Shown here one piece after another: positions 56,748 to 64,000 of a stretch of DNA of 64,000 nt. Below the pieces are notes generated by a model. That model saw nothing but the letters and a program-made list of their open reading frames with translations. It was not told where the DNA came from and ran no database searches. Within the stretch, counting starts at the first letter, position 1; each line of letters opens with the position of its first letter. This DNA is from Methylobacterium sp. NEAU K (GTDB lineage Bacteria; Pseudomonadota; Alphaproteobacteria; Rhizobiales; Beijerinckiaceae), in the NCBI RefSeq assembly GCF_030700285.1, contig NZ_JAUYZJ010000002.1:248001-312000 (forward strand), read 5' to 3'. The position numbers were made by a program, and so were the translations under genes.

Positions 56748-57230
56748 TTGGTGCTTGCCTTGAGCGTCCCCCTGTACCGCCGGCGGATCGGGCGACTCGC
56801 CTACGATACCGCGGCCTGTCTCGCGCTGTCGGCGCTCCTGGTCGTCTCGGCACTGGCGCAAGACGCCTCCGCCGAGAAGGCGGCACCGCTGAAGCTGCAG
56901 CTCAACAAGGTCGAGACCGCGGGCGAGGCCTGCCGGATCACCATGGTGGTGGACAACGCGCGAGGGCCCGGCCTCAAATCCTACAAGGTCGATCTGTTCG
57001 CTTTCGACCCGGACGGAGTCGCCCAGAAGCGCGTGGCCGTGGAGCTGGGCCCCCTGCCGCCCCGCAAGACCACTGTGAAGATCTTCGATTTCCCGGGCAT
57101 CGCCTGCAACAAGGTCGGCCGGGTGCTCCTGAACGACGTCCTGGCCTGCGACGGGGGCGACGCGGCCAAGGAAGCTTGCTTGGAGCGGACCGAGACCGAG
57201 ACGAAGGCCGGCATCGCCTTCGATCGCTGA
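56748..57230 (+). CDS. Hypothetical exported protein upstream of exbBD-tonB
   Basis: A 160-residue protein: a basic start, one hydrophobic segment (about residues 19-37, LAYDTAACLALSALLVVSALA) likely an uncleaved or cleaved signal, then a beta-rich domain with four Cys (GEACRI, GIACNK, LACDGG, EACLER). The start is probably TTG 56748 (or GTG 56751), after AGAGGA. It lies 133 bases before exbB on the same strand, so a link to TonB energy transduction is possible. No family recognised. Confidence 0.7.
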   Translation: MVLALSVPLYRRRIGRLAYDTAACLALSALLVVSALAQDASAEKAAPLKLQLNKVETAGEACRITMVVDNARGPGLKSYKVDLFAFDPDGVAQKRVAVELGPLPPRKTTVKIFDFPGIACNKVGRVLLNDVLACDGGDAAKEACLERTETETKAGIAFDR

Positions 57231-57363
57231 TGCGGACGGCCTGAGGGCCTTCGAGACCACGCCGCCCGGCAGCGATCGCCGCCGGGCGGCCAGCGGCTTT
57301 CGCCGCACCCCGACGAGACGGCGGTCCCAGGGCCGCCCGAGACCACGACGCCAGGAGCCCGCG

Positions 57364-58053
57364 ATGGACCCGACTCAAGCCCCGATGGAGGCCGCCCACG
57401 ACTTCTCGTTCCTCGGCCTGTTCCTGCAGGCCGACCCGATCGTGAAGGGTGTGATGATCCTGCTCGTGATCGCCTCCATCGCGTGTTGGACAGTCGTCTT
57501 CGAGAAGGTCATCCGGCTGTCCGCGGCGCGGCGCCAAGCCAAGGCGTTCGAGACCCTCGTGCGCTCGGGCGGGAGCCTCGACGGCGACCACAGGGGCATC
57601 GCCGGGCACGTCGTGAAGGCCGCGGTGGACGCGTGGCGCGACCAGGATTCCACCGAGACCCGGGCGGAACGGCGGGAGCGGATCGAGCGAGCGATGCGCG
57701 GCGCCCTCGGCCTCGAGGTGAAGCGCCTGCGGACGGGCCTGTCACTGCTGGCGACGGCCGGCTCCACCGCCCCGTTTGTCGGCCTGTTTGGGACCGTCTG
57801 GGGCATCATGAACTCGTTCTCGTCGATCGCGCGGAGTCAGGACACCTCGCTCGCCGTGGTGGCGCCGGGTATCGCGGAGGCGCTGTTCGCCACGGCCATC
57901 GGCCTCGTCGTCGCGATCCCGGCGGTCATGGCCTACAACAAGCTGTCGGGCGACGTCGGCAGCGTCCAGAGCGCGTTCACGTCCTACATCTCGGTACTGG
58001 GCAACCGCCTCGCGCGCGACCGAGCCGGCCATCACCGCGCGGCGGCCGAGTAG
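57364..58053 (+). CDS. exbB: ExbB, TonB-system proton channel subunit
   Basis: A 229-residue membrane protein with three helices. IVKGVMILLVIASIACWTVVFEK is the first, STAPFVGLFGTVWGIMNSF the signature of ExbB/TolQ, and GIAEALFATAIGLVVAIPAV the third. It forms the pentameric proton channel with ExbD and energises TonB. TolQ is the main alternative, but a TonB gene follows, not Tol-Pal genes. Confidence 0.93.
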   Translation: MDPTQAPMEAAHDFSFLGLFLQADPIVKGVMILLVIASIACWTVVFEKVIRLSAARRQAKAFETLVRSGGSLDGDHRGIAGHVVKAAVDAWRDQDSTETRAERRERIERAMRGALGLEVKRLRTGLSLLATAGSTAPFVGLFGTVWGIMNSFSSIARSQDTSLAVVAPGIAEALFATAIGLVVAIPAVMAYNKLSGDVGSVQSAFTSYISVLGNRLARDRAGHHRAAAE

Positions 58054-58110
58054 CCGTCCGCATCGTAACCGGCCGCACAGGGCCGACCGCAATCAACCGG
58101 AGACGCCTCG

Positions 58111-58575
58111 ATGGCGATGGGATCGATCCGCGCGAGCGACGAGGACGGCCTCGACGACGCGCCGATGTCCGAGATCAACGTCACCCCGATGGTCGACGTG
58201 ATGCTCGTCCTGCTGATCATCTTCATGGTCGCGGCCCCGCTGATGACCACCGGCGTGCCGGTGCAGTTGCCCAAGACGGCGGCGGCCAAGGTGGCGCAGT
58301 CGAAGAAGCCCCAGGAGGTCACGATCGACAAGGACGGCAACCCATCCATCGCCAAGGAGGTGTTCACGATGGAGAGCATCGTTCCGCGCCTGCGCGAGAT
58401 GGCAACTGCCGACAAGGATCAGGTGATCCTGGTGCGTGGCGACCGGGACGTGCCCTACGGCAAGATCATGGAGGTGATGGGTCTCGTGGGCCAGGCGGGT
58501 TTCACGAAGGTGTCGCTGATCGCCCAAGCGCCGGGCGGCCCGGCGCCCGGCGCCCCTGCAGGGACCGTCCGCTGA
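58111..58575 (+). CDS. exbD: ExbD, TonB-system subunit
   Basis: A 154-residue protein with one helix near the front: MSEINVTPMVDVMLVLLIIF holds the essential helix Asp (V-D-V). The periplasmic domain has ILVRGDRDVPYGKIMEVMGLV. It couples proton flow through ExbB to TonB. ATG 58111 has GGAG 8 bases upstream. tonB starts 5 bases after its stop. Confidence 0.94.
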   Translation: MAMGSIRASDEDGLDDAPMSEINVTPMVDVMLVLLIIFMVAAPLMTTGVPVQLPKTAAAKVAQSKKPQEVTIDKDGNPSIAKEVFTMESIVPRLREMATADKDQVILVRGDRDVPYGKIMEVMGLVGQAGFTKVSLIAQAPGGPAPGAPAGTVR

Positions 58576-58579
58576 GCCG

Positions 58580-59554
58580 ATGAGTACGTTGACTTCGACG
58601 GATCGGCCGGACGATCTCGGCGGACGCCGGCCGTCCGGGCTGGTCGCCGCCTTCCTGGTCGCGCTCGCGCTGCACGCCGTCGCACTGGTGGCGGTGACGT
58701 TCTACCGGCTCACGCCGCCCGCGCCCCCCGGTGAGCAGCAGATCACCGTCGACCTGGCCCCGGTGATGACCGACGCGCCGACCGAGGCGCCGGCAGAGCA
58801 GCAGATGAGCCAAGCGGCGCCGCCCGAGGCGAAGCCGGTCGAGCTGCCGCCCGACGAGGCCGTTCAGCCGCCGCCGGACCAGACACAGGCCGTCACCGAA
58901 CCGCCATCGGAGGCCAATCCGGTCGAGGCCCAGGGTGAAGTCATCACCTCAACATCGGAGGCCGCCGAACCGCTGGCGCCGCCGCCGGCGGAGGTCGCCA
59001 AGACCGAGGAGCCGCCGAAGCCCGAGCCGGATCCGGCCAAGCTCAAGGCCGAGCGGGAGGCCAAGCTCCGGAAGATCCGTGAGGAGAAGCTGCGCGAGCA
59101 GAAGCGCGAGGAGGCGCGCCAGGAGCGCCTGGAGGAGATCCGCGAGGCGAAGGCCAAGGCGGCCCGCGAAGCCAAGGCCAAGCAGGCCAAGGCGCAGGAG
59201 GGCTCCGAGGCGCGCAACTCCGCCTCGGCCTCTCGACAGAACGCAGCCGGCCGCGCCGCAGCAGGCAGCGATCCGAGCGCGCTGCGACAGTGGACGGGCG
59301 CGATCAGCGCGGCGATCCACGGACGGATGAATCCTGGCGCCGCCGCCGGCACCAGCGGGGGCACCGCGATGGTGCGCTTCACGGTCATGCGTTCTGGTCA
59401 GGTGACGGGGGCGGGCCTCGCCCGCTCCAGCGGCGTCAGCCAGATCGACAGCGCCGCTCTGTCGGCCGTGCGCGGCAGTCTGCCGGCTGCGCCGGCCGGC
59501 GTGACGCAATCGAGCCTCTCGGTCACGATCCCACTCAACTATCGCGTGCGTTGA
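58580..59554 (+). CDS. tonB: TonB-family energy transducer
   Basis: A 324-residue protein. An N-terminal helix (GLVAAFLVALALHAVALVAVTF) is followed by a long Pro/Glu-rich linker (VELPPDEAVQPPPD, KTEEPPKPEPDPAKL) and a charged coiled coil with Lys/Arg/Glu/Ala repeats. The C-terminal TonB domain (about residues 235-324) contains MVRFTVMRSGQV and ends SVTIPLNYRVR. It transmits energy to outer-membrane receptors, for example for siderophores or cobalamin. No such receptor is in the window. Confidence 0.92.
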   Translation: MSTLTSTDRPDDLGGRRPSGLVAAFLVALALHAVALVAVTFYRLTPPAPPGEQQITVDLAPVMTDAPTEAPAEQQMSQAAPPEAKPVELPPDEAVQPPPDQTQAVTEPPSEANPVEAQGEVITSTSEAAEPLAPPPAEVAKTEEPPKPEPDPAKLKAEREAKLRKIREEKLREQKREEARQERLEEIREAKAKAAREAKAKQAKAQEGSEARNSASASRQNAAGRAAAGSDPSALRQWTGAISAAIHGRMNPGAAAGTSGGTAMVRFTVMRSGQVTGAGLARSSGVSQIDSAALSAVRGSLPAAPAGVTQSSLSVTIPLNYRVR

Positions 59555-59557
59555 GTT

Positions 59558-59604
59558 CAAGCAGGCAACGCTCGGCTATGCAGAGATGCCTGTCTCGATT
59601 GAAC
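59558..59604 (+). terminator. Hairpin after tonB
   Basis: GTTCAA and CAGGCA at the left pair with TGCCTG and TTGAAC at the right, with internal mismatches, just after tonB. The rest of the 303-base gap 59555-59857 holds no gene I can support. Confidence 0.35.
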
Positions 59605-59857
59605 AGCGACGCCTCGGTCTGAGACGAATACCGTGCACTGTCCTGCCCGACCGGCGGTCCGGATTCGCCATCGGGCGCGCGGGCGTGCTAATGCCTGCCT
59701 GATCGCGGCCTCGAGCGGTCGTCGAATGACGGCGTAGCGGGGCGGATTATCCGGCCTTGCCCTCCAAAACCCCCTCGAACAGGCCGGGCCCGACCCAGAT
59801 ACCGTCCCGCGCGTTTTGCGAGGATCGGTAGCGCTGGGCGGGGGTGAAAGGGATAGG

Positions 59858-60220
59858 ATGAGCGACGAGACCGAGACTGACCTCGAAGAGGCCGAGGACA
59901 TTCGCGACGCGGAGGCGGAAGCGAAGACCCGCGCCGACAATCGGGCCGAGCGCGCCGAGCGCGCCGAGCGCATGGCCCGCGAGGGCGCGCAGGCGATGGC
60001 CGAGCATCACGCGGCGATCAAGGCGATCGACGAGCGGACCCTCCGCCTGCGTTCCCTGCGCCTCGCCAAGGAAGCTGCCGAAGCGCAGACCAAGGCCGCC
60101 GATGCGCAGACCAAAGCGGCCGAGAAAGAAGCCAAGGCGGCCGCGAAGGTTGCCGCCAAGAATGCGGGCAAGGGTGCTGCCAAGAAGGTCGCGCCCAAGA
60201 AAGCTGCCGCGAAGGACTGA
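59858..60220 (+). CDS. Ala/Lys-rich coiled-coil protein
   Basis: A 120-residue protein. It starts acidic (MSDETETDLEEAEDIRDAE), continues as a long coiled coil (AERAERAERMAREGAQAM) and ends in Ala/Lys repeats resembling histone H1-like tails (KAAAKVAAKNAGKGAAKK). This suggests DNA or RNA association, but no named family is recognised. The BrnA-like gene follows after 6 bases, so the two are probably co-transcribed. Confidence 0.65.
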   Translation: MSDETETDLEEAEDIRDAEAEAKTRADNRAERAERAERMAREGAQAMAEHHAAIKAIDERTLRLRSLRLAKEAAEAQTKAADAQTKAAEKEAKAAAKVAAKNAGKGAAKKVAPKKAAAKD

Positions 60221-60226
60221 GGGCCA

Positions 60227-60487
60227 ATGGCCGACGATCGTAACCGCCGCCGTTTCACCGATCCTCGCGCGGCAGCCGAGGCGGCCTTCAAGGCCGCCAC
60301 GACCGCTAAACCAGCCGCACCGCCGCCACCGGCCGCCCCGCGCCCCGTGGTGGTACCCGGTGCTCGGGAGATGGTCACCCTGCGCCTCGACGGCGCCGTT
60401 CTGGCCCATTTCCAGAAAGACGGGCCAGGATGGCAGGATCGCATCAACGAGGCGCTCAAAGCGCTCGTCCCTCCGGCTGAAGACTGA
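60227..60487 (+). CDS. BrnA-like antitoxin, no BrnT toxin nearby
   Basis: An 86-residue protein. An N-terminal Pro/Ala-rich part precedes MVTLRLDGAVLAHFQKDGPGW and QDRINEALKAL, the BrnA (ribbon-helix-helix) C-terminal motif. BrnA represses its own promoter and neutralises BrnT, a RelE-fold ribonuclease. No BrnT gene lies beside it; the preceding gene is an Ala/Lys-rich coiled coil. It may be an orphan antitoxin or a regulator of another target. Start ATG 60227. Confidence 0.7.
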   Translation: MADDRNRRRFTDPRAAAEAAFKAATTAKPAAPPPPAAPRPVVVPGAREMVTLRLDGAVLAHFQKDGPGWQDRINEALKALVPPAED

Positions 60488-60768
60488 GGCCGGGCTGGCT
60501 GCCGGTCCTAAGCGCTGTCTCCCTGGATTAAGCCCGACGTCGCAGCGCGGCCCAAGATTCGGGCAGTCGTTTTCCAGGCGCGCGGTGCGTTGGAGGAATG
60601 CGACCCGAAGCCAGCTTAGGCAGACGCGAAGCGTTCGCTGGCGACCAAGTCGCGCGACGATCGCATCACTTCGCGGCCGACTCTCCCATCGCCGTCCTCC
60701 GACTTTTGAGGCCTCCGGAAAAAAGGCAGCGATTCAGTCGCCGGGGACGACACCGCGTCGGTCGCAAA

Positions 60769-61251
60769 TCATCCGGCGTTCGGGCGCGTGCGCAGGATCC
60801 GGTTCACCGCACGGTCGAGAGCCGACAGGAATGCCGACCGATCGGCGCGCGAGAACGGTGGCGGCCCGCCCGTGATCGTCCCGGCCTCTCGCAGAGACTG
60901 CATCAGATCGCGGGTCGCGAGCGCCATGCCGATCGACGCCTCGCTGAACGGCTTGCCGGTAAACGCCAGCACCGTCGCGCCGGCCTTCACGCAGCGGGCC
61001 GCGAGGGGCACGTCGGCGGTGAGAACGATGCTGCCCGGCCCGGCACGCTCGGCGATCCAATCGTCGGCAGCATCGAGCGCCGAGCCGACGACGACACGCA
61101 CGATCCACGGCTCGCGCGGCAGGTTCAGCACGCTGTTGGCGACCACGTGGACGGTCAGGCCGTAGCGCGCAGCCACCCTGTAGGTCTCATCCTTGACGGG
61201 GCAGGCATCGGCGTCGAGGTAGATCGGCGGCCGGGCCGGTTCCGCGCTCAT
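60769..61251 (-). CDS. UPF0178 (YaiI/YqxD) family protein
   Basis: A 160-residue protein, YLDADACPVKDETYRVA at the start being the family signature (D-A-D-A-C-P), then LNLPREPWIVRVVVG and ADDWIAERAGPGSIVLTADVPLA. It has a PIN-like or Rossmann-like predicted fold and is conserved in many bacteria without an agreed function. ATG 61251 overlaps the preceding small gene's stop. The 281-base region 60488-60768 before it has no supported gene. Confidence 0.9.
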   Translation of the reverse strand: MSAEPARPPIYLDADACPVKDETYRVAARYGLTVHVVANSVLNLPREPWIVRVVVGSALDAADDWIAERAGPGSIVLTADVPLAARCVKAGATVLAFTGKPFSEASIGMALATRDLMQSLREAGTITGGPPPFSRADRSAFLSALDRAVNRILRTRPNAG

Positions 61252-61451
61252 CGCCTCGGCACCAGCTTCGAGGCGAAGCCCGCCAGGATCAGGAGCGCGC
61301 CGAGGACGAAGTCCCAGCGCTCGATGTCGCCGCCGACCGAGAGCACGATGGCCCGGCCGATCACGAACAATCCGATGCCGGGCGGCCCGAAGCGCAGCAC
61401 CAACGCCACCACGGTCAGGATCGTCGAGCGCCCGGTCTCGGTCCGTGCCAT
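61248..61451 (-). CDS. Small two-helix membrane protein
   Basis: A 67-residue protein with two hydrophobic helices (ILTVVALVLRFGPPGIGLFVIG and FVLGALLILAGFASKL) around a short loop (SVGGDIERWD). No family recognised. Its start overlaps the stop of the cyclase gene (TGATG) and its stop overlaps the UPF0178 start, so it is translated in one operon with both. Confidence 0.7.
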   Translation of the reverse strand: MARTETGRSTILTVVALVLRFGPPGIGLFVIGRAIVLSVGGDIERWDFVLGALLILAGFASKLVPRR

Positions 61452-62524
61452 CAGCGGGCCGCCACGACGCGGCGCGGCGCCAGATCCTCGACGGCCACCG
61501 CATCGACGGCGCCCCGCTCCAGCGTTGCCACCGCGAGCGGCGCCCCGCGGCCGCGCAGCGCATGCGCCCCGAGCGAGCGCGCACGCACGCCCGCGGGCAG
61601 GCGCGGGAGCCGACCGAGGAGGTCCTGCGAGATCAGGATGCCGACGCCCAGGGGGCGGCACAGGGCCTCGATCCGCGAGGTCACGTTCACGGCATCGCCG
61701 AAATACGCGATCTTGTGCCGGTCGACGCCGACTTCCGCGGTGACCACGGAACCGCCGTGCAGCGCCGCGCGCAGCCGCGGAACCGTGCCGAACCGCGCCG
61801 TCCAGGCGGCCGCATCTGCCTCGATCCGGTCGATCACGTCGAACACGCAGGTCACGCAGCGCGCATCCTTCAGGCCGCGCGTCATCGGCCAGGTCACCAT
61901 GGCGAGGTCGCCGATATAGTCGTCGACGGAGCCGCCGTTGCGGCGCACCGGCTCGGCCAGGGTGGCGAAGACGGCGCCGAGATATTCCTGCGCGCGCAGG
62001 TCCCCGTGCGCCTCGGCGAAGGCCGTCGATCCGACGACATCGAGGAAGAGGAAGATCCGCTCTTCGGCCACCGGCTTGTGATAGCGGCCGATCATGAAGT
62101 TCACGAACACCTCGCCGCCCACAAGGTCGCGCATCCGGATCACGAACACGAGGAGGCCGGCCACGGCCAGCGCGTAGGCGAGGACCCGCGCCGTCATTCG
62201 CGTCGCCGTGGCGAGGTCGTCACCGGTGAGCGCGAAGCCCCAGACCACCAGGCCGCCCAGCGCGTTGCCCGCCACGATCATCAGCACATAGGCGAGTTCC
62301 GCCGCCACGACGTAGAGCCAGGCCGGCAGCCGTCGGATCCGGGCCTGGAGGCCGGCCAGGATCAGCCCGCGGTCGAAGGCCAGCACCGTGGTCCCCATGC
62401 AGAGACCGTAGGTGAAGCCGGCGAGCGGCGAAGCGCCGTCCGCGAAGATGAAATTGTAGAGCAGCCCAGCGCCCCCGGAGGCGAGCAGGATCAGACTCCA
62501 GAACATCCGGTGGGCCGGCAGCAT
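61451..62524 (-). CDS. Membrane class III adenylate/guanylate cyclase
   Basis: A 357-residue protein. Six or so hydrophobic helices fill the first about 150 residues. The catalytic domain follows: FLDVVGSTAFAE holds the first metal Asp, GGSVDDYIGDLAMVTW the second metal Asp, and AYFGDAVNVTSRIEAL the transition-state region. Most adenylate cyclases have a Lys where this has Asp (VDDYIGD), so base specificity is uncertain. Coupled to a small membrane gene downstream and a short open frame upstream. Confidence 0.85.
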   Translation of the reverse strand: MLPAHRMFWSLILLASGGAGLLYNFIFADGASPLAGFTYGLCMGTTVLAFDRGLILAGLQARIRRLPAWLYVVAAELAYVLMIVAGNALGGLVVWGFALTGDDLATATRMTARVLAYALAVAGLLVFVIRMRDLVGGEVFVNFMIGRYHKPVAEERIFLFLDVVGSTAFAEAHGDLRAQEYLGAVFATLAEPVRRNGGSVDDYIGDLAMVTWPMTRGLKDARCVTCVFDVIDRIEADAAAWTARFGTVPRLRAALHGGSVVTAEVGVDRHKIAYFGDAVNVTSRIEALCRPLGVGILISQDLLGRLPRLPAGVRARSLGAHALRGRGAPLAVATLERGAVDAVAVEDLAPRRVVAAR

Positions 62525-62652
62525 CAGCGCGACTCCTGCAGGACCAACCGATCGGCCGCGTCTCGGACAGGGCTCGAGGCCGTTCCGGGCGCGGGACGCG
62601 CGGTCCGCCGCGGCGCAGGCTTGACGGGCTCGTTGAGCACGGCGTGAGACAC
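62524..62652 (-). CDS. Possible 42-residue leader peptide or small protein upstream of the cyclase
   Basis: A GTG-started frame (62652) encodes 42 residues, Pro/Arg-rich (KPAPRRTARPAPGTASSP), and its TGA overlaps the cyclase ATG (TGATG). The overlap suggests translational coupling. No Shine-Dalgarno sequence is clear, and no homologue is recognised. The rest of 62653-62907 has no supported gene. Confidence 0.35.
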   Translation of the reverse strand: MSHAVLNEPVKPAPRRTARPAPGTASSPVRDAADRLVLQESR

Positions 62653-62907
62653 TGGCCTAAAGTTTAGCGACGGAGCGGCGACCGCCCATTGCTCATCCCC
62701 CCAAGATGGCGCGAGTAAGGCGTGCCGCGGTTCAGGGGCGGAGCCGTGGCGGACGTTCGCGCGACCGGTTTCGGTCCGCGGCCCCAAAGCCTGCGCCGCC
62801 GACGTGGTCCCACTTCGGCGGCGACAATGATGCCATCCAAAGAGCTGCGCGGAATCGCCCTACGCGTTGCCGCTTGCAGCCATCGCGGCGAGGAAGGGAG
62901 CGCTGCC

Positions 62908-63747
62908 ATGTACGCCAGGAGCTTCGGCGCGACGCGTGTCTCGGTGTCTGTCATCGGCCAGGGCACGTGGCATATCGACGGGTCAGACCGGGCCGACGCC
63001 GTGCGCGCGCTGCGGGCCGGCATCGATGCCGGCATGACGCATATCGATACGGCCGAGATGTACGGTGACGCCGAGGCGATCGTGGCCGAGGCCATCGCCG
63101 ATTGCCGCGAGGAGGTGTTCCTCGTATCCAAAGTCGTACCGGGCAATGCCACGCGCCGCGGGGTCGCGCGGGCCTGCGAGGCGTCGCTCCGGCGCCTGAG
63201 TACCGACCGGCTCGACAGCTACCTGCTGCACTGGCCCGGGCAGCATCCCCTGGAGGAGACGATCGCCGGCTTCGAGGACCTGCGCCGGGCCGGGAAGATC
63301 CTGTCTTGGGGCGTGAGCAATTTCGATGTCGACGACCTCGACCGGGCGCTCGCCATCGCCGGGCCTGACCGGATCGCCTGCAATCAAGTGCTGTACCACC
63401 TGAACGAGCGGGCGATCGAGCACGCGGTCCTTCCGTGGTGCGTTAAGCACGGCGTCGCGATGGTGGGATATTCCCCGTTCGGCAGCGGCGAGTTTCCCGA
63501 CCCCGCGAGCGTCGGCGGCCGCGTGCTCGCGGGCATCGCCGAGAGCCACGGCACGACCCCCTACGCCGTGGCGCTGGCCTACCTGACGCGACTACCCGGA
63601 ACCTTCACGATCCCCAAGACGGGCCGCCCCGCCCGCGCGATCGAGAACGCGGGCGCGGCCGACCTGCATCTCGGGCCGACCGAGATCGCCATGATCGACG
63701 CGCATTTCCGCCGCGGCCCGCGTCCCAGGATGCTGCCGATGCTCTGA
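62908..63747 (+). CDS. Aldo/keto reductase
   Basis: A 279-residue NADP-dependent oxidoreductase of the AKR fold. THIDTAEMYGDAEAIV holds the catalytic Asp and Tyr, FLVSKVVPGNA the Lys, and YLLHWPGQHPLEE the His. SWGVSNFDVDDL and TIPKTGRPARAIENAGA complete the cofactor site. The substrate is unknown. ATG 62908 follows GGGAG at good spacing. Confidence 0.92.
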   Translation: MYARSFGATRVSVSVIGQGTWHIDGSDRADAVRALRAGIDAGMTHIDTAEMYGDAEAIVAEAIADCREEVFLVSKVVPGNATRRGVARACEASLRRLSTDRLDSYLLHWPGQHPLEETIAGFEDLRRAGKILSWGVSNFDVDDLDRALAIAGPDRIACNQVLYHLNERAIEHAVLPWCVKHGVAMVGYSPFGSGEFPDPASVGGRVLAGIAESHGTTPYAVALAYLTRLPGTFTIPKTGRPARAIENAGAADLHLGPTEIAMIDAHFRRGPRPRMLPML

Positions 63748-63758
63748 CGGCCCATGCC

Positions 63759-64000
63759 TCAGGCCCGGCGTGCGTAGGGCACCGGGGCATCCGAAGACGC
63801 GGCGCGGACCCGGTTGCGGCCGGCCTTCTTGGCCGCATACAGCGCCGCGTCGGCCGCGACGAACAGGGCATCCGGCGCGGCACCGGAACACGGCTCGGCG
63901 CTGGCGACGCCGACGCTGACGGTGGCGACGCCGCCCACCTCCGGCGCATGCGCGATCCGCAGGTTCACAACCGCCCTGCGGACGCGCTCGGCCACGCTGC
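63759..64000 (-). CDS. GGDEF-domain protein, C-terminal part (truncated by window edge)
   Basis: About 80 residues at the C-terminus of a longer gene that runs off the right edge. VATVSVGVASAEP, LFVAADAALYAAKKAGRNRV and the tail PVPYARRA are the end of a GGDEF diguanylate cyclase domain, which makes cyclic di-GMP. The catalytic GGDEF motif and any sensor domain lie beyond the window. It converges on the aldo/keto reductase gene. Confidence 0.85.
   Translation of the reverse strand, partial: SVAERVRRAVVNLRIAHAPEVGGVATVSVGVASAEPCSGAAPDALFVAADAALYAAKKAGRNRVRAASSDAPVPYARRA

Overview
The window reads as a chromosomal segment of a high-GC alphaproteobacterium, most probably Methylobacterium or a close relative (order Hyphomicrobiales). 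The reasons are the aerobic cobalamin pathway (CobG, CobN), the order ffs-dnaX-ybaB, the uppP/fzlA/queG cluster, an Hsp20-DUF1150 pair, an unlinked methylmalonyl-CoA mutase small subunit, and compact high-GC coding with frequent 4-base start/stop overlaps. I saw no rRNA, tRNA, CRISPR array, prophage or insertion sequence.

Region 1 (1-15.8 kb) is dominated by cobalamin. After the 3' end of an unknown gene and a divergent glycosyltransferase, a well-formed cobalamin riboswitch (1632-1797) precedes cbtB, cbtA, a DUF1636 gene, cobW and cobN. Then come cobG-H-I-J, cobK on the opposite strand, and cobL-E-M-B. Together these cover cobalt entry, the precorrin steps from precorrin-2 to hydrogenobyrinate, a,c-amidation and the large cobaltochelatase subunit. 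cobA, cobF, cobST, cobO, cobQ and the late genes are not in the window.

Region 2 (15.9-32.9 kb) is mixed. It holds an XRE regulator, an ABM-fold monooxygenase, a WcaJ-type sugar-phosphate transferase, zur facing a znuCB zinc importer that has no adjacent znuA, an SDR/queG/fzlA block, uppP, the mutase small subunit, secreted proteins, a GST, a PP2C-kinase-membrane fusion coupled to comM, and a PepSY protein.

Region 3 (32.9-52.5 kb) is mostly housekeeping: the SRP RNA, dnaX, ybaB, pckA on the opposite strand, recR, def, fmt, truA, dapE, a glycogen-debranching-type enzyme with a GT4 glycosyltransferase, rpmI-rplT, pheS-pheT, a SEC-C protein, a MoeB-like E1 enzyme, and infC, which probably starts at ATT.

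Region 4 (52.7-64 kb) carries a second GT4 enzyme, an ABHD10-like hydrolase, and hsp20-DUF1150 behind a sigma-32-type promoter and a ROSE-like RNA thermometer candidate. It continues with a hypothetical gene containing a perfect long palindrome, an exbB-exbD-tonB operon, an Ala/Lys-rich protein next to an orphan BrnA-like antitoxin, a nucleotide-cyclase operon, an aldo/keto reductase and the 3' end of a GGDEF gene.

The most unusual observations are a 57-codon in-frame palindromic insertion in cobN, the ROSE/sigma-32 leader of hsp20, the perfect 21-bp-arm palindrome inside the gene at 56193-56684, and the orphan BrnA-like antitoxin. No wholly new multigene system is convincingly present.
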